A stretch of DNA of 26,352 nucleotides from RUG12395 sp034178705 (GTDB lineage: Bacteria > Bacillota > Clostridia > Oscillospirales > CAG-272), in contig JAXFQY010000102.1 in assembly GCA_034178705.1 (NCBI GenBank), forward strand, positions 1 to 26,352, read 5' to 3'. Under the pieces are notes generated by a model. That model worked only from the letters and a program-made list of their open reading frames with translations. It did no database searches and was not told where the DNA came from. Positions 1-6,218 of the stretch are shown piece by piece; positions within the stretch are counted from its first letter, which is position 1, and each line of letters starts with the position of its first letter. A program made the position numbers and the translations under genes.

Positions 1-382
1 AGCAGCTCAGGAGAATCAAAGGCATAAGAAAAAATATCAGATAGTAATGATCTGTTGTTCCTGACAGCAAATGTTGCTCAAAGCTCAATACCGTACCGCC
101 CCGTGAACTGAAAGAGAAGAGAAAGCAACCAATAAACAGGATTCCCGCTATGTACCGGACTTTGATTTCATGCCCCACAGCAGTCCTGTCTTTGCGTGTA
201 AAATTCGCAGTTCGTACGGGACAAATCTTCTTGACCATCTGCCCACCGACAGAGCCCGCCTGCTTGGAGGTGAGATCGCCGTTGTAACCATTGGTCAGAT
301 TGACGCCGACTTCGCTTGCGGCCTGCATCTTGAACTGATCAAGAGCATTCTTTGCGCCGGGAACGAGAGACTTCTTAGCCAT
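1..382 (-). CDS. Alpha/beta-type SASP reading frame with replaced C-terminus, partial at window edge
   Basis: The frame starts at ATG 382 behind AGGAG (CAGGAGAAAAGAA-ATG). Residues 1-52 match alpha/beta-type small acid-soluble spore proteins: LVPGAKNALDQFK near the N-terminus, ASEVGVNL in the middle, then GSVGGQMVKK. This family binds and protects DNA in dormant spores and is normally 60-95 residues long, ending about 10 residues after the GGxMVK motif. Here the frame departs from the family after residue 52 and stays open for at least 75 more codons to the window edge. That extension has two hydrophobic stretches (IAGILFIGCFLF and YYLIFFLMPLILL). I see no stop codon. It could be a gene fusion, a frameshift or insertion near position 226, an assembly junction, or a chance open frame. 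The SASP assignment of the N-terminal part is firm; the nature of the tail is not. A sigma-G-like promoter lies upstream. Confidence 0.75.
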   Translation of the reverse strand, partial: MAKKSLVPGAKNALDQFKMQAASEVGVNLTNGYNGDLTSKQAGSVGGQMVKKICPVRTANFTRKDRTAVGHEIKVRYIAGILFIGCFLFSFSSRGGTVLSFEQHLLSGTTDHYYLIFFLMPLILLSC

Positions 383-423
383 TTCTTTTCTCCTGTTTTC
401 GGTTCTATCTATTTCAAAGAGAT

Positions 424-455
424 CGCGTCCGGCACACCCGGATTTTCCGGACGCG
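424..455 (-). repeat. Inverted repeat in the SASP leader
   Basis: A perfect 9-bp inverted repeat, CGCGTCCGG (424-432) and CCGGACGCG (447-455), encloses a 14-nt loop. It lies between the sigma-G-like promoter and the SASP ribosome binding site. No T-run follows on the minus strand, so it is not a standard terminator. It may be a leader stem that stabilises mRNA. Confidence 0.5.
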
Positions 456-474
456 CCTTTGCGTTCTCTGCTAT

Positions 475-503
475 TATTATGGGTCATGACACAAATGATA
501 TTC
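475..503 (-). promoter_or_regulatory. Sigma-G-like forespore promoter for the SASP gene
   Basis: On the minus strand GAATA (503-499) is followed by a 17-nt spacer and CATAATA (481-475). This fits the known Bacillus sigma-G pattern (-35 like GHATR, -10 like CATnnTA), the forespore sigma factor that drives ssp genes. The predicted transcript start would leave a leader of roughly 85 nt before the SASP ATG at 382. Pattern match only. Confidence 0.65.
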
Positions 504-540
504 TACCAATTTTTTATCGTATTTCCGAGGATTTCAGATA

Positions 541-575
541 AAAATTCGCGGCAAAAAGTAGTTTGCCGCGAATTC
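541..575 (-). terminator. Intrinsic terminator of the rex-adhE-hydrogenase operon
   Basis: A perfect 13-bp stem (544-556 with 563-575, AATTCGCGGCAAA and its complement) has a 6-nt loop. On the minus strand it is followed by TTTTT. It lies about 70 nt past the stop of the last hydrogenase gene, so it probably ends that operon and separates it from the SASP gene. Confidence 0.85.
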
Positions 576-643
576 GAATAATTACCTGCAATACAGAGCA
601 GATTACTGTTCCTCTGCTGTAAACCTGATGCAGAAAACAGGGA

Positions 644-2065
644 TTATTTTAAGAGGGAGACGGCATCAGCAATGGTTTTTTCATACGCTTCTCTGCCGTA
701 TTTATCGACCTCTACCTTATTCTTCTCCCCGTGAGTGAGACATCCGGCTCCGCCGATACAACCACCGACACAGGCCATTCCTTCAATAAAATTTGCATCA
801 AGCTTTCCCTTGCTTTTTTGGAGAAGCGCGATTTTGCACTGCTCAATCCCGTCACAGGAACACGGCTTCAGAAGAAAATCAAGCCCCTGCTCCTTCAGCC
901 CCTCTGCAACGGCATCGGAAAGTCCGCCGCAGCGGGCGAATATCCGTCCGAAGTAAGATGCATTATCAAGAACCCCTTCCGGTAATTCCGTAATATCGAG
1001 ATCTCGGCTGTCAAAGAGTGCCTGAAGTTCCTCAAAGGTAAGAGCGGCATCGACATAGGGCCTGACGCTCTCCTTCAGTACCTCCATTTTTTTCGCTGTA
1101 CACGGTCCGATAAAAACGACCTTACACGGTGCCTCGTGCTCCTTGATATATTTCGCTATTGTGGCCATCGGAGAAAGGTTATGGGAGACAAACTGCACAA
1201 GGTCCGGAAAATTCTTTTCAATGTAATCCACAAAGGCGGGGCAGCAGGAGCTTGTCAGGAACCCCTTCTCTGCAAGCTCCCGGGATTCAGCCTGTGCGAC
1301 CATATCTGCACCGAGTGCCGCTTCCACAACCGTATGAAAACCAAGTTCTCTGAGGCCGGTAATAACCTGACCGAGTTTTGCATAAGTAAACTGACTGGAA
1401 ACCGATGGTGCAACAACTGCGAAAATCTTATAGTTCTTGTTTCCGTGACTACCCTTCAGCATATCAATCACGTTGAGAATAAAAGATTTATCCGTAATGG
1501 CACCGAACGGGCACTGATAGACGCAGGCGCCGCAGGAAATGCACTTTGCGTTATTGATACAGGCCTGCTTCTCTTCTCCCATGGAAATCGCTTTGACCTT
1601 ACAGGCCGTTTCACACGGGCGCTTATAGTTATGGATTGCGCTGTATGGACACACTTTGGAGCAGGCGCCGCACTCCTTGCATTTACTTTTGTCAATATGG
1701 GCGACATGATTGGAATCAAAGGTAATAGCACCAAACCGACAAACATCCTCACAGCGATGTGCAAGGCATCCGCGGCATGCATTTGTCACCTCATAGCCGC
1801 CCATCGGGCATTCATCGCAGGCAATGTCGATAACCTCAATGACGTTCGGGTTGCTCTTGTTGCCTCCCATTGCCATTTTAACACGCTCTGCCAGAATGGC
1901 GCGCTCCTTGTAGACGCAGCAGCGCATCGTCGGTGTTTTTCCGGGAACGATGGTCTTCGGAATATCGATCGCCGTTTCCGGAAGGCGTTCAGCCCATGCT
2001 TCCCGCGCAACCTCGCGGAGGACTTTATACTTCAGATGCTGTACCTTGGTATCGAATTTTCTCAT
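644..2065 (-). CDS. Monomeric [FeFe] hydrogenase (group B-like) with ferredoxin domains
   Basis: This 473-residue protein has the H-cluster domain of [FeFe] hydrogenases, which reduce protons to H2 or oxidise H2. H-cluster motifs: L1 TSSCCP (271-276), L2 FIGPCTAKK (from 318), L3 EGMACVGGCIGG (428-439). All expected cysteines are present (C274/C275, C322, C432, C436), so it should be catalytically competent. The N-terminal part carries several [4Fe-4S] ligand sets: cysteines 83-109, 129/132/135/139 with 151/155, and 175/178/181/185. The GPC version of L2 and the absence of a NuoG-like N-terminus suggest the poorly characterised group B rather than the classical group A; that is inference. It is the last gene of the operon, 19 nt after the phosphatase, with AGGAG before its ATG. 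The likely electron partner is ferredoxin. Cytoplasmic: no signal peptide is seen. Confidence 0.9.
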   Translation of the reverse strand: MRKFDTKVQHLKYKVLREVAREAWAERLPETAIDIPKTIVPGKTPTMRCCVYKERAILAERVKMAMGGNKSNPNVIEVIDIACDECPMGGYEVTNACRGCLAHRCEDVCRFGAITFDSNHVAHIDKSKCKECGACSKVCPYSAIHNYKRPCETACKVKAISMGEEKQACINNAKCISCGACVYQCPFGAITDKSFILNVIDMLKGSHGNKNYKIFAVVAPSVSSQFTYAKLGQVITGLRELGFHTVVEAALGADMVAQAESRELAEKGFLTSSCCPAFVDYIEKNFPDLVQFVSHNLSPMATIAKYIKEHEAPCKVVFIGPCTAKKMEVLKESVRPYVDAALTFEELQALFDSRDLDITELPEGVLDNASYFGRIFARCGGLSDAVAEGLKEQGLDFLLKPCSCDGIEQCKIALLQKSKGKLDANFIEGMACVGGCIGGAGCLTHGEKNKVEVDKYGREAYEKTIADAVSLLK

Positions 2066-2084
2066 ACGTACTCCTCAGCGAAAA

Positions 2085-3257
2085 TCAGAAATAACTTACT
2101 TTGATACGCTTACCCATTTTCCGCAGGCAGGCGGACAACTCCTCAACCAAATTCATTTTGATATTGAAATTGATGGGAAGGTCGGGATTCTGATGCGCGG
2201 GATTCACAGCTCTGCCGACATAGAAATTGATATCGGTTGCCTCCTCAAAGAGCAGACGGCAGATCATAGATGCCCCGTCATGCCCAAAGCCCCATTTTTC
2301 ATAGAGCTTATTTTCGCCGATGGCATCTTTGGCATACTCCACCACCTTATTAACGGTAATAACCCCTTCGGTCACCAGATCCACTCCTTCAATTTCTGCG
2401 ATCGGCGGAACATCGCTTCTGACAAAATTCAAACTTGCTTTTACCGGTTTACCGAGATACTTGGCAGCAATGGAAGAGGTTGTACCTCCGCAAATGATAT
2501 GCTTTCCCTCTTTCGAAAAGAACAAAGACATCATGCGGTTGCAGTCATCCCGATTTGACGGCGGACCGAAGAGGATATTCATCGGTTCCCGCTTGCGGAT
2601 TTTCACAACACATGCAGTCGCATCATCCCCCGGGCGTTTTGCATACAGCTTATCCACCTCATCGATCAGAATCGTAGACAGGGTTTTGGCAGTATAGCTG
2701 TTAACACAGACCGTCTCCATAAACGCAATGATATCCTCGCGCTTCCATCCGAAGTTATAGGCAAGACCAATGCCCGCATGGGGACAGCCGTCGCTCATGG
2801 TGATAAAAATATCGTTCTCGGTAAGCTTGATGACCGATTTATAGATTTTTTTGCCGCCGATATTCATTTCACTTTGGGGATATTCGTAATTCTTTCCGTC
2901 ACGGAGAAGAATCACCTGCGGGTTGTCATACTGGATCAGCTCCATTTCCCTGTTGTCAACCAGATGCAGGATCGTAAAGGTCGAATAGGCAACGCCGCGC
3001 ACAGAACAGATCGGAAGGGTCTGCGCAATCGTTTCCACACAGTCCTCAAGCGTCAGTCCCTCTGCCATCATCGTTGATATGATCTTGCTTGTCAGGGTTG
3101 AAAGGATGCTTGCCTTCACCCCGCTTCCCAATCCGTCCGCAAGCACAATCACAGTGGAGTTATCTCCCTGCTCAACGATGTCAACATGGTCTCCGCAGAG
3201 CTGTTCCCCGATATGATTGATACTTTTATAGCCGATATCGGCGCAAAGATCATTCAT
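2085..3257 (-). CDS. SpoIIE/PP2C-family serine phosphatase with an extra C-terminal domain
   Basis: The 390-residue protein has a PP2C/SpoIIE phosphatase fold in residues 1 to about 220. Metal-binding aspartates are seen in ADGLGSG (40-46), SDG (155-157) and GDDAT (210-214). Such enzymes remove phosphate from serine or threonine on regulatory proteins. Residues of about 225-390 form a second region with no family I recognise; it includes GGTTSSIAAKYLG and a VTEGVITVNKV stretch. The start overlaps the end of the hydS-like gene by 8 nt, so the two are probably translationally coupled. Genes of this kind are known beside HydS-type hydrogenases in Clostridia, where a signalling role has been proposed. 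Its substrate cannot be read from the sequence. The kinase-like gene at 5457 is a candidate partner. Confidence 0.88.
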   Translation of the reverse strand: MNDLCADIGYKSINHIGEQLCGDHVDIVEQGDNSTVIVLADGLGSGVKASILSTLTSKIISTMMAEGLTLEDCVETIAQTLPICSVRGVAYSTFTILHLVDNREMELIQYDNPQVILLRDGKNYEYPQSEMNIGGKKIYKSVIKLTENDIFITMSDGCPHAGIGLAYNFGWKREDIIAFMETVCVNSYTAKTLSTILIDEVDKLYAKRPGDDATACVVKIRKREPMNILFGPPSNRDDCNRMMSLFFSKEGKHIICGGTTSSIAAKYLGKPVKASLNFVRSDVPPIAEIEGVDLVTEGVITVNKVVEYAKDAIGENKLYEKWGFGHDGASMICRLLFEEATDINFYVGRAVNPAHQNPDLPINFNIKMNLVEELSACLRKMGKRIKVSYF

Positions 3258-4926
3258 CGGAAATACTCTCCTTCAGCTTTGTGAGTGCAATCTTTGTTTC
3301 CGCCGCGGTTTCTCCAAGGAGAGAGGCAATCTCCTGAACGATGCGCATCTGCTTATCGACCACCTTATCGGCAATTTCCACCGTTTGGCGACTGATGTTT
3401 TCCTTTTTCTCGCGCTCGGATTCTTCATCGGTTACGTCACGCATAATACAGACAAGCATCTGATAGGCGGAATCATATACAACGGTCTGTTCGACATATT
3501 TTTTATACTCCGCAAGGTAAACACGCTGATCGCGGATGCTTCGTTTCGTTTCCAGCACCTTCAAGAACGGAGTCGGATCAAGAATCCGGATAACCTGATC
3601 CCCGAGAACATCGGATGCGGAGCGAATGTTCATAATCTTTCGCGCCGCGGCATTGATCTGCTGAACCTCCAGCGCATCGTTGACAACAATCAGTCCGTTC
3701 GGTGTATTGTTGACAATACAGTCGGAGAAGCTTTCTGCCTTTTCCTTGAGAAAAGGCAGACACATGGAAATCTCCGCCTTGCCCTGATAAATCGCGATTG
3801 CCTTTTCTCGGCAGGTGTTATAGCCGCAGGAACCGCAGTTCAATTCATCCTCGGGTTTGGTTTTTCCCATTCGCTTCAGAATCTCGGAGATCTCACTTTC
3901 GCTCGGAACCGCACTGCGCAGTTCAATCGGCTCAAATTCCTTCTGAAGCTCCTTCGGATCCGGCTGAATCAGCGCATAATCCTTTTTCCCCGCATAAGCG
4001 GCAACGGCCATATAATCCTCTACTGGGGAGCGGTGGTACTTTTCCATAACCGGACCGCCGATACAGCTGCCGGCGCAGGCAGACATTTCAAGAAAACAAT
4101 GATGTATTTTTCCGCTTTCCAGGTCCCGCAAAGCGGCAATGCAATTCTCAACACCGTCTATCGCCATATAAGTATACCCCGGCGCATTCTGTGCCATGGT
4201 TCTGAGAATCCCGCCGGCCGTCGGGAAAAACCGTGCCCGGCTTTCCTCCGTAGTGTCCATATCCGGCTCAAGCGGAATCTTCTCTGCCTCCAGCCATTTG
4301 GTCAGCTCCTCAAAAGTCAGAACAGCATCCACAATCCCGGCATAATGCTCTGCCTCATCCTTTTTGGCAACACAGGGGCCGATAAAGACGGTTTTTGCAT
4401 TGGGTACGCGACGCTTGATATCGGCGCAATGTGCCTGCATCGGGGATAAGACATCCGCAAGGTACGGAAGCGCGGACGGAAAGTATTTCTGAATCAGAAG
4501 ATTAACGGAATGACAGCAGGAGGAGATCACAACATCCCGCTTTTCCTCGGAGAGAATCCTGTCATACTCGGTTTTGACAACCGATGCACCAAGCGCTGTT
4601 TCTTCTGCGTCCGCAAAGCCGAGCCGTTTCAGCGCCTTCTGCATCCCTCTGATTCCGATACCGGGATAATTGGCGATAAAGGACGGGGCCAGACTGACAT
4701 ATACCGGATCTCCGGACTGAATCAGCACCCGGGCTTTTTCGGTTTCATCGACAATCTGTTTTGCGTTCTGCGGACAAACGACGAAGCATTGGCCGCAGAG
4801 GATACACTCGTTGCCGATGATATGCGCCTGATTTGCCGAAAAGCGTATCGATTTCACCGGGCAGTGGCGAATGCATTTATAGCAGTTCTTGCAATTTGAT
4901 TTTTTCAGTGTTAAGCAATCAGACAT
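3250..4926 (-). CDS. hydS: HydS-like (group C) sensory [FeFe] hydrogenase with PAS domain
   Basis: 558 residues, domains in order: 2[4Fe-4S] ferredoxin (C12/15/18/22 and C41/44/47/51); H-cluster domain of about 70-300; a four-cysteine Fe-S domain (C364, C367, C372, C389); a PAS domain of about 400-500; and a C-terminal helical region of about 500-558. H-cluster motifs diverge from catalytic enzymes: L1 is SSCCHS (135-140) rather than TSCCPG, L2 is FIGPCVAKK (181-189), and L3 is MSACAGSCIGGP, with Ser where catalytic enzymes usually have Met and Gly. Cluster-binding cysteines are kept, so an H-cluster is still plausible. This architecture matches the putative H2-sensing HydS group. It has no histidine-kinase or GGDEF output domain, so signal output probably goes through partners such as the adjacent phosphatase. 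GGAGG precedes the ATG, 1 nt after the ferredoxin stop. Confidence 0.88.
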   Translation of the reverse strand: MSDCLTLKKSNCKNCYKCIRHCPVKSIRFSANQAHIIGNECILCGQCFVVCPQNAKQIVDETEKARVLIQSGDPVYVSLAPSFIANYPGIGIRGMQKALKRLGFADAEETALGASVVKTEYDRILSEEKRDVVISSCCHSVNLLIQKYFPSALPYLADVLSPMQAHCADIKRRVPNAKTVFIGPCVAKKDEAEHYAGIVDAVLTFEELTKWLEAEKIPLEPDMDTTEESRARFFPTAGGILRTMAQNAPGYTYMAIDGVENCIAALRDLESGKIHHCFLEMSACAGSCIGGPVMEKYHRSPVEDYMAVAAYAGKKDYALIQPDPKELQKEFEPIELRSAVPSESEISEILKRMGKTKPEDELNCGSCGYNTCREKAIAIYQGKAEISMCLPFLKEKAESFSDCIVNNTPNGLIVVNDALEVQQINAAARKIMNIRSASDVLGDQVIRILDPTPFLKVLETKRSIRDQRVYLAEYKKYVEQTVVYDSAYQMLVCIMRDVTDEESEREKKENISRQTVEIADKVVDKQMRIVQEIASLLGETAAETKIALTKLKESISDE

Positions 4927-4927
4927 C

Positions 4928-5197
4928 TTATTCCGCCTCCCGGCTTACCATTACTGCCGGCATGATTTTATTGTTCCAGAAATCGCGGAATCCGTCCGGT
5001 GTGATCCCGGTATAGACATCCTCACCAACGGTTACCGTAACCCCGATGCGATTGCATCTTCCCGTACAGAAGCTACCGGAAAGGACAATCTCATCTTCAA
5101 GTCGGTTCTCCGAAATGGCCTTTCGGAGAAGCTCCACAATTTCCGGTGCCCCCTTGAGGTGACAGGAGCTTCCGACACAAACCTCAATAAATACCAT
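4928..5197 (-). CDS. Thioredoxin-like [2Fe-2S] ferredoxin, second copy
   Basis: An 89-residue protein with the NuoE/thioredoxin-like [2Fe-2S] ligand pattern C7-x4-C12 and C44-x3-C48 (VCVGSSCHLKG and SFCTGRC). Single-domain proteins of this type carry electrons, or pass redox signals, between hydrogenase or dehydrogenase subunits. It sits 3 nt after a paralogous ferredoxin and 1 nt before the HydS-like gene, which argues for a direct link to HydS. A ribosome binding site AAAGGTG precedes the ATG. The two ferredoxins share layout but are clearly diverged, so this is an old duplication or two acquired homologues. The specific redox partner is not known from sequence. Confidence 0.85.
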   Translation of the reverse strand: MVFIEVCVGSSCHLKGAPEIVELLRKAISENRLEDEIVLSGSFCTGRCNRIGVTVTVGEDVYTGITPDGFRDFWNNKIMPAVMVSREAE

Positions 5198-5200
5198 ATC

Positions 5201-5440
5201 TTACACCTTTGCCCGGATCTCTTTTTCAAAAAACTGCTTGGCGGTATCCGGAGTTACGGAATAAAACACCCCGTCGACAGTGACACAAACACCCTGCTGG
5301 CACTTCCCCATACAGAAGGTTCCGCCAAGTTCCACCTTATCTCCGAGGTTCTCCTCGGAGATAAGGTACTGCAGCTCCTCCACGACCTGTCGTGACCCCT
5401 TGATATGGCAGGAAGAACCGATACAAACCGTAACTTTCAT
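5201..5440 (-). CDS. Thioredoxin-like [2Fe-2S] ferredoxin, first copy
   Basis: A 79-residue protein with [2Fe-2S] ligands C6-x4-C11 and C43-x3-C47 (CIGSSCHIKG and TFCMGKC), the NuoE-like pattern. I chose ATG 5440 because AAGGAG lies 8 nt upstream and the protein then begins directly at the first beta strand. A longer frame from 5476 would add 12 residues overlapping the kinase-like gene and has no better start signal. It probably transfers electrons within the hydrogenase module, together with its neighbour at 4928-5197. Cytoplasmic and soluble. Confidence 0.85.
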   Translation of the reverse strand: MKVTVCIGSSCHIKGSRQVVEELQYLISEENLGDKVELGGTFCMGKCQQGVCVTVDGVFYSVTPDTAKQFFEKEIRAKV

Positions 5441-5456
5441 ATGGTCGTCTCCTTGC

Positions 5457-6206
5457 TTATTCGTAGTCGACAACATTTACCCAGCTGTGAAGGAATTCCC
5501 GTTCTTTTTCATTTCCCTTCACTGACTGAGAAGCGGCAACGATGGGCATCCACTTCTGTACATATTGCTTTGCGGTGTTGCTCTTCTGACAGAAAAGCTT
5601 AAGATATTCTTCGGCGCCCTCAATATCGCCGTTCAACCAAAACAGCAGATAGGTGCGGGCCGCATCGGCAGAAGCATTGCCCTGTGTCGCGTGTGACCAG
5701 TCAAGGATGTAGGGCTTTCCGTCCTCGGTAATGATGATGTTGGAGGGATTAAAATCCCCGTGACAAAGCTTGGCATGTTTTGGCATGGCGTCAAGCCGCG
5801 TATGAAGATCATAGCGGGTTGTCGCATCAAAATCCGTCTGGCTGATTTTCCGGTTCATTTTATCCTTAAGCTTGGTAAGGAGAGGGCAGGACTTTGTGTG
5901 CATCTCTATCTGAAGATCCACAAATAGATTGAGGTACTCCTCCTTCTTTTCCGGATTCTCTTCCATCAGCTGGGCAAGTGTCTTTCCTTTGATGAAATCG
6001 GTTACAATGGCCCATTTCCCGTCTATCACGGTAACCTCACGGATTTTCGGAATATTCAGACCGGTTTCTTCAACACGGGCCTGATTCAACGCCTCATTCA
6101 GAATATCCGCCTTGGAGTAGCTTTCATCAAAGACCTTCATACAAAGATCCCCGTCACGGTATACAGTCTTGTTGTTTCTGACTGCAATAATTCTATCAAG
6201 CTTCAT
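5457..6206 (-). CDS. Aminoglycoside-phosphotransferase-fold (APH) kinase-like protein
   Basis: 249 residues with the APH/choline-kinase fold. The catalytic loop HGDFNPSN (149-156) has the catalytic Asp151 and metal-binding Asn156, and ILDW gives the second metal-binding Asp169. An N-terminal nucleotide-binding lobe covers about residues 1-75. Members of this superfamily phosphorylate small molecules or proteins. The name does not imply antibiotic resistance here, and the context argues against it. It lies 12 nt after adhE and 16 nt before the first ferredoxin, with GGAGG before its ATG, inside an operon that also encodes a PP2C-type phosphatase. I infer it may be the kinase half of a phosphorylation switch tied to HydS. 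The substrate is unknown. Confidence 0.85.
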   Translation of the reverse strand: MKLDRIIAVRNNKTVYRDGDLCMKVFDESYSKADILNEALNQARVEETGLNIPKIREVTVIDGKWAIVTDFIKGKTLAQLMEENPEKKEEYLNLFVDLQIEMHTKSCPLLTKLKDKMNRKISQTDFDATTRYDLHTRLDAMPKHAKLCHGDFNPSNIIITEDGKPYILDWSHATQGNASADAARTYLLFWLNGDIEGAEEYLKLFCQKSNTAKQYVQKWMPIVAASQSVKGNEKEREFLHSWVNVVDYE

Positions 6207-6218
6207 GACCCTTCCTCC

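Noticed and set aside
424..455. SASP leader inverted repeat as a terminator
   Set aside because: No T-run follows on either strand.
170..541. Plus-strand open frame of 123 codons at the left edge
   Set aside because: It lies antisense to the SASP frame and its promoter, has no ribosome binding site and matches no family I know.
1136..2104. Long plus-strand frames opposite the hydrogenase, phosphatase, adhE and mur genes
   Set aside because: They are open because of codon bias in the real minus-strand genes; none has a ribosome binding site or family match.
5457..6206. Reading the APH-fold gene as an aminoglycoside resistance gene
   Set aside because: The fold is shared by many kinases, and the tight placement between adhE and hydrogenase genes argues for a role in the redox module.
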